Source: an uncultured Pseudoxanthomonas sp.
GTDB lineage: Bacteria; Pseudomonadota; Gammaproteobacteria; Xanthomonadales; Xanthomonadaceae
Direction: 5' to 3'
NCBI GenBank assembly: GCA_946886405.1
Contig: CAMPIO010000020.1
Coordinates: 1-46,127 of the forward strand
Length of the DNA: 46,127 nucleotides
Position numbers and translations under genes: made by a program. Below, piece after piece: positions 30,665 to 39,757 of the stretch (positions within the stretch are counted from its first letter, which is position 1; each line of letters begins with the position of its first letter). The notes under the pieces are model-generated. The model was not told the DNA's origin. It did not search any database and was given only the letters and a program-made list of their open reading frames with translations.

Positions 30665-33166
30665 TCAGCCCTGCAGTTCGCGCAACGTCACCGACGGCGG
30701 CGCATCGAGTACCTTGCGCGTGGCGAACAGGCCGGCGCCGAGTGCGGCCAGCATGCCGAGGCCACCGCCGATGGCAGCGAGCTGCCAGTTCGCCTTCCAC
30801 GGCAGGTCGAACACCTGGGTAGCGACCACGCCCGACAGCACCGACGCCGCGATGGCCGCAACCAAGCCGGCCAGCAGGCCGATGGCGGCGAACTCCGAGG
30901 CCTGCGCCAGGCGCAGCTGGCGACGACTCCCGCCGAGCACGCGCATCACACCGCCCTCCAGCAGGCGTTCGTCCTGGCTCGCGCTCACAGCCGCCATCAG
31001 AACCAGCAGGCCGGCCGCCAACGAGAACCAGAACACCACCTGCACCACCTGCGAGACCTGCTCGGCCGTGCTGCGCACCTGGTTCAGCACCGCCTCCACG
31101 TCGATCACCGACAGGTTGGGGAACTGGTTGACCAGCTCGCGCGTGAACGCGGCATCGCCCGACGGCACGCTGACGGCGGTGATGTAGCTGGCCGAATAGC
31201 CATCCAGTGCGCCCGGCGAGGCGACCACGAAGAAGTTCGGCCGGAAGCTTTCCCAGTCCACGCTGCGCAGGCTGGTGATGCGGCCGTCGAAGCGCTGGCC
31301 GGCGATATCGAAGGCGACCTGGTCGCCGAGCTTCCAGCCCAGGTCTTCGGCGAAGCCCTCCTCCACCGACAGCTCCGGCGACGAAGGCGTGCGTCCGCTC
31401 CAGAACTCGCCCGCGGTGACTTTGTTGTCGTCGCGCAATGTTGCCGACATCGACAGGTTGAACTCGCGCTCGGCACGTCGCTGTGCGCGCTCGTCGGCGC
31501 CTTCATAATCGGCGCCGCTGGCGGGCTTGCCGTTGAGTTCGACCAGGCGACCGCGGATCATCGGGTACAGATCGACCGCAGACAGACCGCGCGCCTGCAT
31601 GAAGCTCTTCACCGGGTCGACCTGGTCCGGCTGCACGTTGACGATGAAGCGGTTCGGCGCATTGGCCGACAGCGCCAGCTGCCAGCGATCGAGCAGGTCG
31701 GTGCGCACGAAGGTCAGCAACAGCAGCGCCATCAACCCGAGGCCGAGGGCCGAGACCTGCGCGATCGAGGTGCCGGCGCGCCGGCTGACATTCGCCAGTC
31801 CGTAGCGCAGGCTGCCGCGCAGTCGCGAGCGCACGCGGCGCACCAGCAGGATCAGCAGCCACGCCAGCAACGCCAGCACGGCGAGCGTGCCGACGATGCC
31901 GACCAGCATCGCTGTGCCCAGCGTGGGCGAACCCGCCTTCCACCACAGCAGCGCACCCAGGCCAACGAAGCCCGTCAATGCGACCAGCCACGCGCTTGGT
32001 TCGGTGCGATCCAGGTCACGCCGCAGCACGCGCAATGCCGGCACGCGACGCAGCGCCAGCACCGGCGGTGCGCCGAACGCGAGCAGTACGATCATGCCCA
32101 CGCCATAACCTTGCAGCGCCGGCATCAGGCCCGCCGGCGGAATGTCGATCTTCAGCGACTGCTGCAGCCAGCTGCCGATGCCCCATTGCAGGCCGAAGGC
32201 GATCAGTACGCCCACCGTGCAGGCCGCCAGGCCCAGCAGCACCAGCTCGCCAACGTGGATACCCACCAGCGTGCGCTGCTGCGCACCGAGGCAGCGCATC
32301 ACCGCCGTGCCCGACAGGTGACGCTCGCTGTGGCGACGCGCTGCCATCGCGACGGCGACGGCGGCAAGCACCACGGAGACCAAGGCAGCCAATCCCAGAA
32401 AGCGACTGGCGCGGTCCAATGCGGAGCGTACTTCCGGACGCGCGTCCTGGATGGTCTCCATGCGCTGGCCGCGCGCGAGCTGCGGCTTCACTGCCGCGGT
32501 GAATGTTTCGACTGCGGCCGCGTTGCCGGCGACCACCAGGCGATAGCGCAGGCGGCTGCCCTCCTGCACCAGACCGGTGGACGGCAGGTCGGCGAGATTG
32601 AGGAAAACTTTTGGTGCGACGTTGAAGTAATCCAGCGCCGCGTCGGGCTCCTGCGTCACCAGTGCCGCGAGCTTGAGCGTGCGCGTGCCGATGCCGATCT
32701 CGTCGCCGAGCTTGGCGCCCAGCGTTTCCGCACCGGCCTGGCTGACCCACAGCGTGCCCGGCGCCGGGATGCCATCGGCGTCGCGCTCGGCGCCGCCCGC
32801 CGCGTCGACCACGCGGAAACTGCCGCGCAACGGGAAGCCTTCACCCAGTGCGCGCAGGTCGCCGAGCGAAAGCGATTCGCCCGCGCGGATCATGCTCTGA
32901 AGCTCCTGCGTTTCGGTCACGCGCAGGCCCGGTGCCGCCGCCAGTGCGCGCAATGCACCGGTCGGCGCCGAATCGCCGCGCACCACGACGTCGCCGCCCA
33001 GCAGGCGGTTCGCCTCGATCGCCAGCGCGCGTTCGGCGCGATCGGTGACGAAGCCGACGGCGGTGACCGCCACAACCGCAAGCACCAGCGCAGCGAACAG
33101 GATGCGGACATCGCCCGCGACCAGATCGCGGCGCAGCTGGCGCCAGGCCAGTGCGAGGGTCCTCAT
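30665..33166 (-). CDS. ybbP: ABC transporter permease, FtsX/MacB type (YbbP-like)
   Basis: An 833-residue inner-membrane protein with the duplicated FtsX arrangement: one N-terminal helix (about 20-42), a large periplasmic domain (about 45-250), three helices (about 255-380), two central helices, a second periplasmic region (about 480-690), and three C-terminal helices. This ten-helix form is that of YbbP-type permeases, taken to move lipids or hydrophobic compounds or to work mechanically in the envelope. Its ATG overlaps the stop of the ATPase gene (ATGA), so the two are translated together. A REPIN lies just past its stop. Confidence 0.93.
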   Translation of the reverse strand: MRTLALAWRQLRRDLVAGDVRILFAALVLAVVAVTAVGFVTDRAERALAIEANRLLGGDVVVRGDSAPTGALRALAAAPGLRVTETQELQSMIRAGESLSLGDLRALGEGFPLRGSFRVVDAAGGAERDADGIPAPGTLWVSQAGAETLGAKLGDEIGIGTRTLKLAALVTQEPDAALDYFNVAPKVFLNLADLPSTGLVQEGSRLRYRLVVAGNAAAVETFTAAVKPQLARGQRMETIQDARPEVRSALDRASRFLGLAALVSVVLAAVAVAMAARRHSERHLSGTAVMRCLGAQQRTLVGIHVGELVLLGLAACTVGVLIAFGLQWGIGSWLQQSLKIDIPPAGLMPALQGYGVGMIVLLAFGAPPVLALRRVPALRVLRRDLDRTEPSAWLVALTGFVGLGALLWWKAGSPTLGTAMLVGIVGTLAVLALLAWLLILLVRRVRSRLRGSLRYGLANVSRRAGTSIAQVSALGLGLMALLLLTFVRTDLLDRWQLALSANAPNRFIVNVQPDQVDPVKSFMQARGLSAVDLYPMIRGRLVELNGKPASGADYEGADERAQRRAEREFNLSMSATLRDDNKVTAGEFWSGRTPSSPELSVEEGFAEDLGWKLGDQVAFDIAGQRFDGRITSLRSVDWESFRPNFFVVASPGALDGYSASYITAVSVPSGDAAFTRELVNQFPNLSVIDVEAVLNQVRSTAEQVSQVVQVVFWFSLAAGLLVLMAAVSASQDERLLEGGVMRVLGGSRRQLRLAQASEFAAIGLLAGLVAAIAASVLSGVVATQVFDLPWKANWQLAAIGGGLGMLAALGAGLFATRKVLDAPPSVTLRELQG

Positions 33167-33903
33167 GCGCTACGGCCCTGCAGGCGGCCGGCATCCAGTC
33201 GGAGCAGGCGCTGGCAGCGCTCGGCCAGGTGGTCGTCATGCGTGACCAGCACCAGCGTGGTGCCGGCATCGGCATTCAACGCGAACAGCAGTTCGATGAT
33301 CGCCTGGCCGGTATGGGTGTCGAGATTGCCGGTGGGCTCATCGGCGAACAGCAGCGATGGCCGGGTGACGAACGCCCGCGCCAGCGCGACGCGCTGCTGC
33401 TCGCCGCCGGACAGCTGGCGCGGATAGTGGCCCAGGCGCTGGCCGAGGCCGACCTTCTCCAGGATCTGCCGGGCCGGGCCCTCCACGTCGGCATCGCCAC
33501 GCAACTCCAGCGGCAGCATGACGTTCTCCAGGGCCGTCAACGACGGCAGCAGCTGGAAACTCTGGAAGACGAAGCCGACCTTCTCGCCACGCACGCGCGC
33601 ACGGCCGTCTTCGTCCATGTCCGACAGGCGTTCGCCGTCCAGCGTCACGGCACCCGCACTGGGCACGTCCAGGCCGGCCAGCAGTGACAGCAGCGTGCTC
33701 TTGCCCGAGCCCGAGGCACCGACGATCGCGACCGTGTCGCCATGCTCGATGCGGAAGCCGATGTCGTCGAGTATCGTCAATGCGCCATCGGGCAACGGCA
33801 CGTGCTTGCCCAATCCCTGCACATCGAGCACGGCGTGGCGCGCGGCGGCGGGGGCTTCAGTGTGGAGTCTGCTGGCGTCGGCCATGATCGTCTCGTCGGT
33901 CAT
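33163..33903 (-). CDS. ybbA: ABC transporter ATPase (YbbA-like)
   Basis: Partner ATPase of the YbbP-like permease. Counted from the ATG at 33901-33903 it has 246 residues, with Walker A GASGSGKST (62-70), Q-loop FQSFQLLPSLTALENV, signature LSGGEQQR (about 164-171), Walker B LLFADEPTGNLD, and the H-loop VTHDDHLAE. It belongs to the LolD/MacB group. The start is uncertain: ATGs at 33915, 33903 and 33885 and a GTG at 33924 are in frame and none has a strong ribosome-binding site. The divergent tesA begins 28 bp away, a conserved arrangement. Confidence 0.94.
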   Translation of the reverse strand: MTDETIMADASRLHTEAPAAARHAVLDVQGLGKHVPLPDGALTILDDIGFRIEHGDTVAIVGASGSGKSTLLSLLAGLDVPSAGAVTLDGERLSDMDEDGRARVRGEKVGFVFQSFQLLPSLTALENVMLPLELRGDADVEGPARQILEKVGLGQRLGHYPRQLSGGEQQRVALARAFVTRPSLLFADEPTGNLDTHTGQAIIELLFALNADAGTTLVLVTHDDHLAERCQRLLRLDAGRLQGRSA

Positions 33904-33931
33904 TTCGTGAATCATCGGGAGCACGGATTAA

Positions 33932-34618
33932 ATGTTTCTTAATTTGAACAGGTATGGGGCTGTCGGCTCGCGCATGCAATGGGCCGCAGGCTTGGCCCTT
34001 CTGCTGTTCGTCGCATTATCCGCACGGCCCGTCGCAGCGCAGGCGCTCTCGGCAGCACCGGCGAAGGGCGCACGCACCGTGCTGGTGATGGGCGACTCGC
34101 TATCTGCGGCCTATGGTCTCTCGCCCGCGCAGGGCTGGGTCTCGTTGACGGCAGACCGCATCGGCAAGACCAAACCAGGCTGGCGCGTGGTGAACGCCAG
34201 CATCAGCGGCGAAACCACCGCAGGCGGGGCGGCGCGCATCGCGGCGGAGCTGCAGCGCCACAAACCCGCCATCGTCGTCATCGCGCTCGGCGCCAACGAC
34301 GGGCTTCGTGGGCTGCCGCTTGCCCAGACACGCGCCAACCTCGAGAAGATGGTCAAGGCAGCGCAGGCCGGCAAGGCCAAGGTCTTGCTGGTCGGCATGC
34401 GCATGCCACCGAACTACGGTCCCGAGTACACGCGCGGTTTCGAACAGAATTTCAGCGCATTGTCCAAGCAGTACGGCACGGCCCTGCTGCCCTTCCTGCT
34501 GGAGCCCATTGCGCTCGACCGCAACGCCTACCAGGCGGACAACCTGCATCCCGTCGCCAGCGCGCAACCGAAGTTGCGCGACCACGTGTGGAAGGCACTG
34601 GAACCGCTGCTGCGCTGA
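33932..34618 (+). CDS. tesA: SGNH/GDSL esterase, TesA-type lysophospholipase/arylesterase
   Basis: A 228-residue exported hydrolase. The N terminus (MFLNLNRYGAVGSRMQWAAG then a hydrophobic stretch, cleavage near AQA) is a signal peptide; an ATG at 33974 would also keep it. Block I is VMGDSLSAAYG with Ser56, block III is IALGANDGLRG, and block V is DNLHP with the catalytic Asp and His. Relatives act as thioesterase I, protease I and lysophospholipase L1 in the periplasm. Divergence from ybbA-ybbP is conserved in many proteobacteria and suggests a joint role in envelope lipid handling. Confidence 0.94.
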   Translation: MFLNLNRYGAVGSRMQWAAGLALLLFVALSARPVAAQALSAAPAKGARTVLVMGDSLSAAYGLSPAQGWVSLTADRIGKTKPGWRVVNASISGETTAGGAARIAAELQRHKPAIVVIALGANDGLRGLPLAQTRANLEKMVKAAQAGKAKVLLVGMRMPPNYGPEYTRGFEQNFSALSKQYGTALLPFLLEPIALDRNAYQADNLHPVASAQPKLRDHVWKALEPLLR

Positions 34619-34640
34619 CCCCGGTCGCCTTCCTACCCCT

Positions 34641-34660
34641 GCGTAGGATTTTTCCTACGC
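34641..34660. other. Perfect 8-bp hairpin before a small conserved gene
   Basis: GCGTAGGA-TTTT-TCCTACGC, 92 bp before the start of the gene at 34753. It has no T tract after it, so it is not a standard terminator for tesA. It could be a regulator site or a short REP-like palindrome. Confidence 0.45.
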
Positions 34661-34752
34661 GGATGCGGGGCATCCGCCGAATGTGATAGCTGGCACATTC
34701 GCGCACAGTTCGCTCGCCGGTTCCCTGCCCGGCGTGTTGACTGGAGTCCACC

Positions 34753-34965
34753 ATGCCCCGCCTGCTGTTCACCATCGCCGCCAATGACAAAGGCTGGCAA
34801 CTCTACGAAGGCCAGTTCGGCCGCGACTGGTTCGACAACCTCGGCGATGCCCGCGAGAGCGCCAAGCTGCTGGCCGCCACCCTGCATCAGCACCATGGCA
34901 TCCAGACGGCGGTCGTCGTCGAGATGCCGAGCAACGAATCCGTGCTGCTGGCTCGCCACGGCTGA
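34753..34965 (+). CDS. Small conserved hypothetical protein (DUF2188-like size and pattern)
   Basis: A 70-residue soluble protein with a GGAG ribosome-binding site 7 bp before its ATG. It reads as a beta-hairpin, an alpha helix and a final strand: LLFTIAANDKGWQLYEG, then ARESAKLLAATLHQHHG, then TAVVVEMPSNESVLL. This resembles small DUF2188-type proteins, which share the G-W-x-(L/V) strand and A-rich helix, but the match is weak. No catalytic residues are apparent. Confidence 0.65.
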   Translation: MPRLLFTIAANDKGWQLYEGQFGRDWFDNLGDARESAKLLAATLHQHHGIQTAVVVEMPSNESVLLARHG

Positions 34966-35058
34966 GCCGATGGGCGCTCGCGATGCGGGCTCGCCCTGGC
35001 CCGCGTGTCCGTGACCCGATGGCATGATGCGCATTCCACTCCCGAAGAGGCCGGCATC

Positions 35059-35559
35059 ATGGGCAAGCAGGCATTCGAAGCATCGCTTGTGGACGGCCGG
35101 CACCGGCAACTCGCGCAGATGGCCGGCGACTGGGAAGGCAGCTTCCGCTTGTGGTTCACCCCGGACGAGCTCGCCTGCGAAGCGCCGCAGCGCGGACGCA
35201 TCCGCAGCGTGCTGGGCGGTCGCTTCCTGACGCACGAATACGAAAGCCGTTTCAACGACGAACCCATCGAGGGCTTCGTGATCTACGGCTATCACCTGGA
35301 CGACGGGAACTGGGAATCCGCCTGGGTGGAAAGCTTCGGCACCGGAACCAGCATCATGTTCTCGACCGGAGGCGGCAGCGCGCCCTATCCCGATGTGCTC
35401 GGCAGCTACGGCGACGGACAAGGCGGCCCGCGCTGGGGCTGGCGCACGACGCTGGAACAACCCGATCCGGACGCGCTGGTCATCACCATGTTCAACCTGT
35501 CCCCGCAGGGCGAGGCAATGCGGGCGGTGGAGACGCGCTACACCCGCGTCAGCCGCTGA
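35059..35559 (+). CDS. DUF1579 family protein
   Basis: A 166-residue soluble protein. The ATG at 35059 (MGKQAFEASLVDGRHRQLAQMAGDW) has AGAGG 8 bp upstream; a GTG at 35005 is rejected because the family starts at this point. The pattern H..L..maGdWeG..r.wf.p......e..R.rsvLGGRFL..eYe..fn.ep.eGf.iyGY....g.wesaWvdsFhTGt.im...G is that of DUF1579, a lipocalin-like single-domain protein of unknown function. Its last 11 bp overlap the convergent oxidoreductase gene. Confidence 0.83.
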   Translation: MGKQAFEASLVDGRHRQLAQMAGDWEGSFRLWFTPDELACEAPQRGRIRSVLGGRFLTHEYESRFNDEPIEGFVIYGYHLDDGNWESAWVESFGTGTSIMFSTGGGSAPYPDVLGSYGDGQGGPRWGWRTTLEQPDPDALVITMFNLSPQGEAMRAVETRYTRVSR

Positions 35560-36205
35560 TCCCGGCCAGCTGCCGCAGCGCCTGCTCGAAGACCTCGGGC
35601 GGCTGGCCGCCCTGCACCAGGTGGCGGTCGTTGAAGATCACCGATGGCACCGCGCGGATGCCCTGCTGCTGGTAGAAATGCTCACGCTCACGCACCTGCG
35701 TGGCATAGGTGTCGGCGTCCAGAATGCGTCGTGCCTCAGCGGCATCCAGGCCGGCGTCAGCGACGATCGCGACCAGCGTGTCGCGGTCCGACACGTTGCG
35801 TCCCTCGCCGTGATACGCCTGCAGCAGCGCGTGCTTGAGTGCGAGCTGCTGCGTGGCGCCGAGCTCGCCTGCCCAATGCAGCAAGCGGTGGGCATCGAAG
35901 GTGTTGTAGATGCGATCACGCTTCTGCAGGTCGAAATGGAACCCCAGCGCCTCGCCACGCCGGCGCAGTGCTTCGCCGTTCTGCGCGAGCTGCTCGGCGC
36001 TCAGGCCGTACTTTTTCGCGAGATGGTCGGCGATCGACTCGCCCTGCGGGCCCATGTCGGGATTCAACTCGAACGGCTGGAAGTGGATCTCCACCTGCAG
36101 GCCGTCTCCGATGTCCGCCATCGCACGCTCGAGGGCCGCCAGGCCGATGGCGCACCACGGGCAGGCGACGTCGGAAACGAAATCGATCTTCACGGGTGTG
36201 GACAT
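35549..36205 (-). CDS. DsbA-family oxidoreductase, FrnE type
   Basis: A 218-residue cytoplasmic thioredoxin-fold protein. The start is the ATG at 36203-36205 (MSTPVKIDFVSDVACPWCAIG). The redox motif is Cys15-Pro-Trp-Cys18, and the cis-Pro loop is GIRAVPSVIFNDRHLVQGGQPP. The helical insertion with FQPFELNPDMGPQGE is typical of the FrnE/2-hydroxychromene-2-carboxylate isomerase-like branch. It probably acts as a disulfide isomerase or oxidoreductase in stress. It follows the amidohydrolase gene by 10 bp and is likely cotranscribed. Confidence 0.92.
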   Translation of the reverse strand: MSTPVKIDFVSDVACPWCAIGLAALERAMADIGDGLQVEIHFQPFELNPDMGPQGESIADHLAKKYGLSAEQLAQNGEALRRRGEALGFHFDLQKRDRIYNTFDAHRLLHWAGELGATQQLALKHALLQAYHGEGRNVSDRDTLVAIVADAGLDAAEARRILDADTYATQVREREHFYQQQGIRAVPSVIFNDRHLVQGGQPPEVFEQALRQLAGISG

Positions 36206-36215
36206 GCGCTGGACC

Positions 36216-37496
36216 TCACTCGCTCGCGGTGTTCTTGTAGACACGACCCTGCTTCATCACGAAGCCGACGTTCTCCAGCACGGCAACGTCCTGCAGCGGA
36301 TCGCCGTCCACGGCGATCAGGTCGGCGTAATAGCCAGGCTTCAGCACGCCGGCGTCCTTGTCGATGCCGAACAGGCGCGCATTGACCACGGTGGCCGAGC
36401 GGATCGCCTGCAGCGGGGTCATGCCGAACTGCACCATGCGCGAGAACTGGCGCGCATTGAGTCCATGCGGGTAGACGCCACCGTCGGTACCGAAACCCAT
36501 GATGGCCCCGGCCTGATGCGCCTTGCGGAAATTCTCGCGCTGGGTGGCGCCCACGCGGCGTTCCTTCTCCAGCGATTCGGGCAGGAAGCCGGCCTTCTCG
36601 CCTTCACCGAGGATGTACTCGGTGTTGTAGATGTCCATCACCAGCACGGTGCCGCTCTTCTTCGCCAGCGCGATACCGTCGTCGTCGATGAAGCTGGCGT
36701 GCTCGATGGAATCCACGCCGGCCAGCAGCGCATTGCGGATACCGGTGGCGCCGTGCGCGTGCGAGGCCACCTTGCGGCCCAGCGCGTGCGCTTCGTCGAC
36801 GAGGGCTTTCAGTTCCTCCAGCGAGTACTGCGGCGCACCGACTTCGGTGCCCTTGGACAGCACGCCACCGGTCGAACATGTCTTGATGAAATCAGCGCCG
36901 AACTTGACGTTCTGCCGCACCTTCTGGCGCGCCGCCCACGGCCCGTCGGCGACACCTTCGCCGACGGCCTTGTATTCGGCCGGCAGCAGGTTGTTGTCGC
37001 TGCAATGGCCGCCGGTGATGCCGATGGACACGCCGCCCGCGAGGATGCGCGGGCCGTCGACTTCGCCGGTGGCGATCGCATCGCGCAGGGCCACGTCCGC
37101 ATAGCCCGGCGAGCCCGGCACCCGCACGGTGGTGAAGCCGGCCAGCAGCGTGGTGCGCGCGTTCTTTGCGCCCTTGATGGCGGCCGCCGGCAGCGAGATG
37201 GCGAGGCGGCGATAACCCTGCAGATCGGCGTCGCCATGCAGATGCACGTGCGCGTCCATCAGACCGGGCAGCACGGTCTTCGTCGACAAATCGTGGAGCG
37301 TCGCACCGGCAGGCACGGGCGTGCTCGCGGCCGGACCTATCGCGGTGATGCGCGTGTCCTCGATGACGATGGCCTGGTCGGTCAGCATGCGACCGGATTC
37401 GACATCGAGCAGGCGGCCGGCCTTGATGTAGGTGGTGCCAGCCAAGGCGGGTGCGCAGGCGATGGACAGGACGGCGGCAAGGGCACGCAGGCGCAT
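36216..37496 (-). CDS. Secreted metal-dependent amidohydrolase (peptidase M38 group)
   Basis: A 426-residue enzyme with signal peptide MRLRALAAVLSIACAPALAG; the start ATG is at 37494-37496 and upstream codons are rejected because the signal begins here. Metal ligands of the amidohydrolase barrel are visible: DAHVHLH (His83, His85), FIKTCSTGG (likely carboxylated Lys), VASHAHG, SIEHAS and FGTDGG. Relatives are Xaa-Arg/Xaa-Pro dipeptidases and imidazolonepropionase-like enzymes, so a periplasmic dipeptidase is the best guess. It lies upstream of the FrnE-type gene in one operon. Confidence 0.9.
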   Translation of the reverse strand: MRLRALAAVLSIACAPALAGTTYIKAGRLLDVESGRMLTDQAIVIEDTRITAIGPAASTPVPAGATLHDLSTKTVLPGLMDAHVHLHGDADLQGYRRLAISLPAAAIKGAKNARTTLLAGFTTVRVPGSPGYADVALRDAIATGEVDGPRILAGGVSIGITGGHCSDNNLLPAEYKAVGEGVADGPWAARQKVRQNVKFGADFIKTCSTGGVLSKGTEVGAPQYSLEELKALVDEAHALGRKVASHAHGATGIRNALLAGVDSIEHASFIDDDGIALAKKSGTVLVMDIYNTEYILGEGEKAGFLPESLEKERRVGATQRENFRKAHQAGAIMGFGTDGGVYPHGLNARQFSRMVQFGMTPLQAIRSATVVNARLFGIDKDAGVLKPGYYADLIAVDGDPLQDVAVLENVGFVMKQGRVYKNTASE

Positions 37497-37543
37497 GGAT
37501 GATCCGGAAGTCGAGTGGAGATGCAGCGAATGTAGCAAGCCTG

Positions 37544-37658
37544 CCCTGTAGGAGCGACGTGAGTCGCGACCGCAGACTCCAAAGCGACTGCCATGCTTGA
37601 CCCGTCAGCTACGGCAGGCCTAAGGGCTGCGGTCGCGACTCACGTCGCTCCTACAGGG
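37544..37658. repeat. REPIN (family B) between amidohydrolase and aldo/keto reductase
   Basis: Perfect inverted arms of 32 bp (37544-37575 and 37627-37658) with a 51-nt spacer. Each arm contains GTAGGAGCGACGTGAGTCGC, nearly identical to the REPs that flank the RAYT gene (GTGA for GTAA in the loop). Confidence 0.92.
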
Positions 37659-37711
37659 GAGTCCGTCGTGCGGCGGATGGGACGGTTTGGCTCGCTACGT
37701 ACAGGACGCGA

Positions 37712-38746
37712 TCAGACCGGCGTGGGATTGCGGTACGCGAAGCCGGCCTGGTGCCAGTACGGATACGGCTTCGGTCGTTGGCTCGCCGCATCCAGCTTGG
37801 CCACCTGCTCAGCCGTGAGGTTCCAGCCCACCGCGCCGAGGTTCTGCTTCAACTGTTCCTCGTTGCGTGCACCGATCACCACCGTACTGACGGTGGGGCG
37901 CTGCAGCAGCCAGTTCAACGCGACCTGCGGGATCGACTTGCCGGTCTCCCGGGCGACCTCGTCCAGCGCATCGACCACGTCGTACAGATAGTCGAGGTCG
38001 ACCTGCGGGCCGGCATCGTTGGCGGTCTGCGACTGCAGACGGCTGTTCTCGGGCAGCGGCTGGCCACGGCGGATCTTGCCGGTCAGCCGGCCCCAGCCCA
38101 GCGGGCTCCACACCACTGCACCCACGCCCTGGTCAACGCCAAGCGGCATCAGCTCCCATTCGTAGTCGCGACCGACCAGCGAGTAGTACGCCTGGTGCGC
38201 GACGTAGCGCGTCCAGCCGTGGCGGTCGGCGGCGGCGAGCGACTTCATGAGGTGCCAGCCGGAAAAATTGGACACACCGAGGTAGCGGATCTTGCCGGCC
38301 TTCACCAGCGTGTCGAGCGTGGACAGCACCTCTTCCACCGGCGGGCGCGCATCGAAGCCGTGCAACTGGAACAGATCGATGTAGTCGGTGCCCAGGCGCT
38401 TGAGCGCGGCATCGACGGCGTTGATCAGGTGATGGCGCGAGGAACCGACCTGGTTCTCGCCGTCGCCGAATCGGAAGGTGGCCTTGGTGGAAATGATCAG
38501 CGAATCGCGCGGCCTGCCCTTGATCGCTTCGCCGAGGATCTCTTCGGCCGCGCCCTTCGAGTAGACGTCGGCGCTGTCGAACATGTTCAACCCGGCATCA
38601 AGGCAGACATCGACCAGGCGACGCGCTTCGGCGACGTCTGTGCTGCCCCACGCGCTGAACAGTGCGCCCTGCCCGCCGAAGGTGCCGGTGCCGAAGGAGA
38701 GGACGGGCACGCGGAAACCGGACGCGCCGAGGTAACGGTATTCCAT
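37712..38746 (-). CDS. Aldo/keto reductase
   Basis: A 344-residue NADPH-dependent TIM-barrel oxidoreductase starting MEYRYLGASGFRVPVLSFGTG at the ATG 38744-38746. The catalytic tetrad is visible: Asp in NMFDSADVYSKG with the following Tyr, Lys in IISTKATF, and His in LFQLHGFDA. The NADPH-binding end VVIGARNEEQLKQNLGA is present. It belongs to the YajO/Tas-like AKR group; the substrate is unknown. It follows the SDR gene with a stable hairpin between them, and both are divergent from an AraC gene. Confidence 0.93.
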   Translation of the reverse strand: MEYRYLGASGFRVPVLSFGTGTFGGQGALFSAWGSTDVAEARRLVDVCLDAGLNMFDSADVYSKGAAEEILGEAIKGRPRDSLIISTKATFRFGDGENQVGSSRHHLINAVDAALKRLGTDYIDLFQLHGFDARPPVEEVLSTLDTLVKAGKIRYLGVSNFSGWHLMKSLAAADRHGWTRYVAHQAYYSLVGRDYEWELMPLGVDQGVGAVVWSPLGWGRLTGKIRRGQPLPENSRLQSQTANDAGPQVDLDYLYDVVDALDEVARETGKSIPQVALNWLLQRPTVSTVVIGARNEEQLKQNLGAVGWNLTAEQVAKLDAASQRPKPYPYWHQAGFAYRNPTPV

Positions 38747-38764
38747 GGAGAGGTTCCTGAAGCA

Positions 38765-38790
38765 GGGGGAGTGCGCCATTGCACTCCCCC
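38765..38790 (-). other. 10-bp perfect hairpin between SDR and aldo/keto reductase genes
   Basis: GGGGGAGTGC/GCACTCCCCC (38765-38774 with 38781-38790), loop of 6 nt. No T tract follows in the direction of transcription, so it is more likely an mRNA-stability or attenuation element than a terminator. Confidence 0.5.
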
Positions 38791-38824
38791 GACCCTGCGA
38801 CGGCAACCCCTCGGGGTGGAACGC

Positions 38825-39559
38825 TCAGTTCGCGCTCGCGGCCGGACGCACGATGACTTCGCTGACATCCACATCGTCGGGCTGTTCCACCGCATAGGCG
38901 ATGGCACGCGCGACGGCCTCGGCGGGAATCGCCACCTGGCGGAAGTCCTCCAGCCATGCCTTGATGCCGGCATCGCTGGTGGTCTCGGCCAGTTCGCTGG
39001 TGGTCACGCCCGGCGACACCACAGTAACGCGCAGGTTGTCGTGCTCCTGGCGCAAGCCTTCGGAGATCGCCAGCACGGCGTGCTTGGTGGCGCAGTAGAC
39101 CGCCGCGCTCGGCCACACGCGATGGCCGGCGGTGGAGGCGACGTTGATGACCTGTCCGCCACCCTGCGCCTGCATCACCGGCAACGCAGCGGCGATACCG
39201 TGCAGCACGCCGCGGAGGTTGACGTCGATCATCTGGTTCCATTCGTCGATCTTCAGCGCGGCCAGCGGCGACAGCGGCATCACGCCCGCGTTGTTGACGA
39301 TCACGTCGAGCCGGCCGAACTGTTCGCGGGCGAAATCGACGAAGGCCTGCACGTCGTCGAGATGCGTGACGTCGAGCGCACGCTGGCGAGCAACGCCGCC
39401 GCTGGCTTCGATCTCGGCGACCAGTTGCTCGAGCCGGTCGGTGCGTCGCGCACCCAGCACGACATGGGCACCGCGACGGGCGAGTTCGCGTGCGGCGGCC
39501 TCGCCGATGCCGCTGCTGGCACCGGTGATGGCGATGACTTTTCCTTGGATTCCGGACAT
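38825..39559 (-). CDS. Short-chain dehydrogenase/reductase (classical SDR)
   Basis: A 244-residue NAD(P)-dependent oxidoreductase. The cofactor motif is TGASSGIGEA (residues 12-21), with GARR after beta-2 suggesting NADP preference. NNAG is at 89-92, and the catalytic residues are Ser142, Tyr155 and Lys159 (YCATK). GAGGTG precedes the ATG at 39557-39559. It heads a two-gene unit with the aldo/keto reductase and is divergent from an AraC regulator, a pairing common among quinone or aldehyde detoxification genes. Confidence 0.95.
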   Translation of the reverse strand: MSGIQGKVIAITGASSGIGEAAARELARRGAHVVLGARRTDRLEQLVAEIEASGGVARQRALDVTHLDDVQAFVDFAREQFGRLDVIVNNAGVMPLSPLAALKIDEWNQMIDVNLRGVLHGIAAALPVMQAQGGGQVINVASTAGHRVWPSAAVYCATKHAVLAISEGLRQEHDNLRVTVVSPGVTTSELAETTSDAGIKAWLEDFRQVAIPAEAVARAIAYAVEQPDDVDVSEVIVRPAASAN

Positions 39560-39757
39560 GGGACACCTCGTTTGGGGGAAACACGGCGCGGGGTGCGCCG
39601 GGACGGGGCGCAGTCTGGGCGCCGCTGGCGATGCGTCGATATCCGGTTCCTCCGCGATCCTTGCCTGATCCTGCGGACACCCGGCCCACCCCATTCCATC
39701 GCCGGATCCACTGCGTAGACTCGCTGCATGCCCCACGTCCACCCCACAGGCGTTCCC

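Noticed and set aside
30605..33427. Long + strand open frame opposite ybbP
   Set aside because: Composition is that of an antisense shadow; the minus strand encodes a clear FtsX-type permease.
34688..34703. sigma54-like TGGCACATTCGCGCA before the 70-residue gene
   Set aside because: The GG-GC distance is one base short and there is no -12 TTGC.
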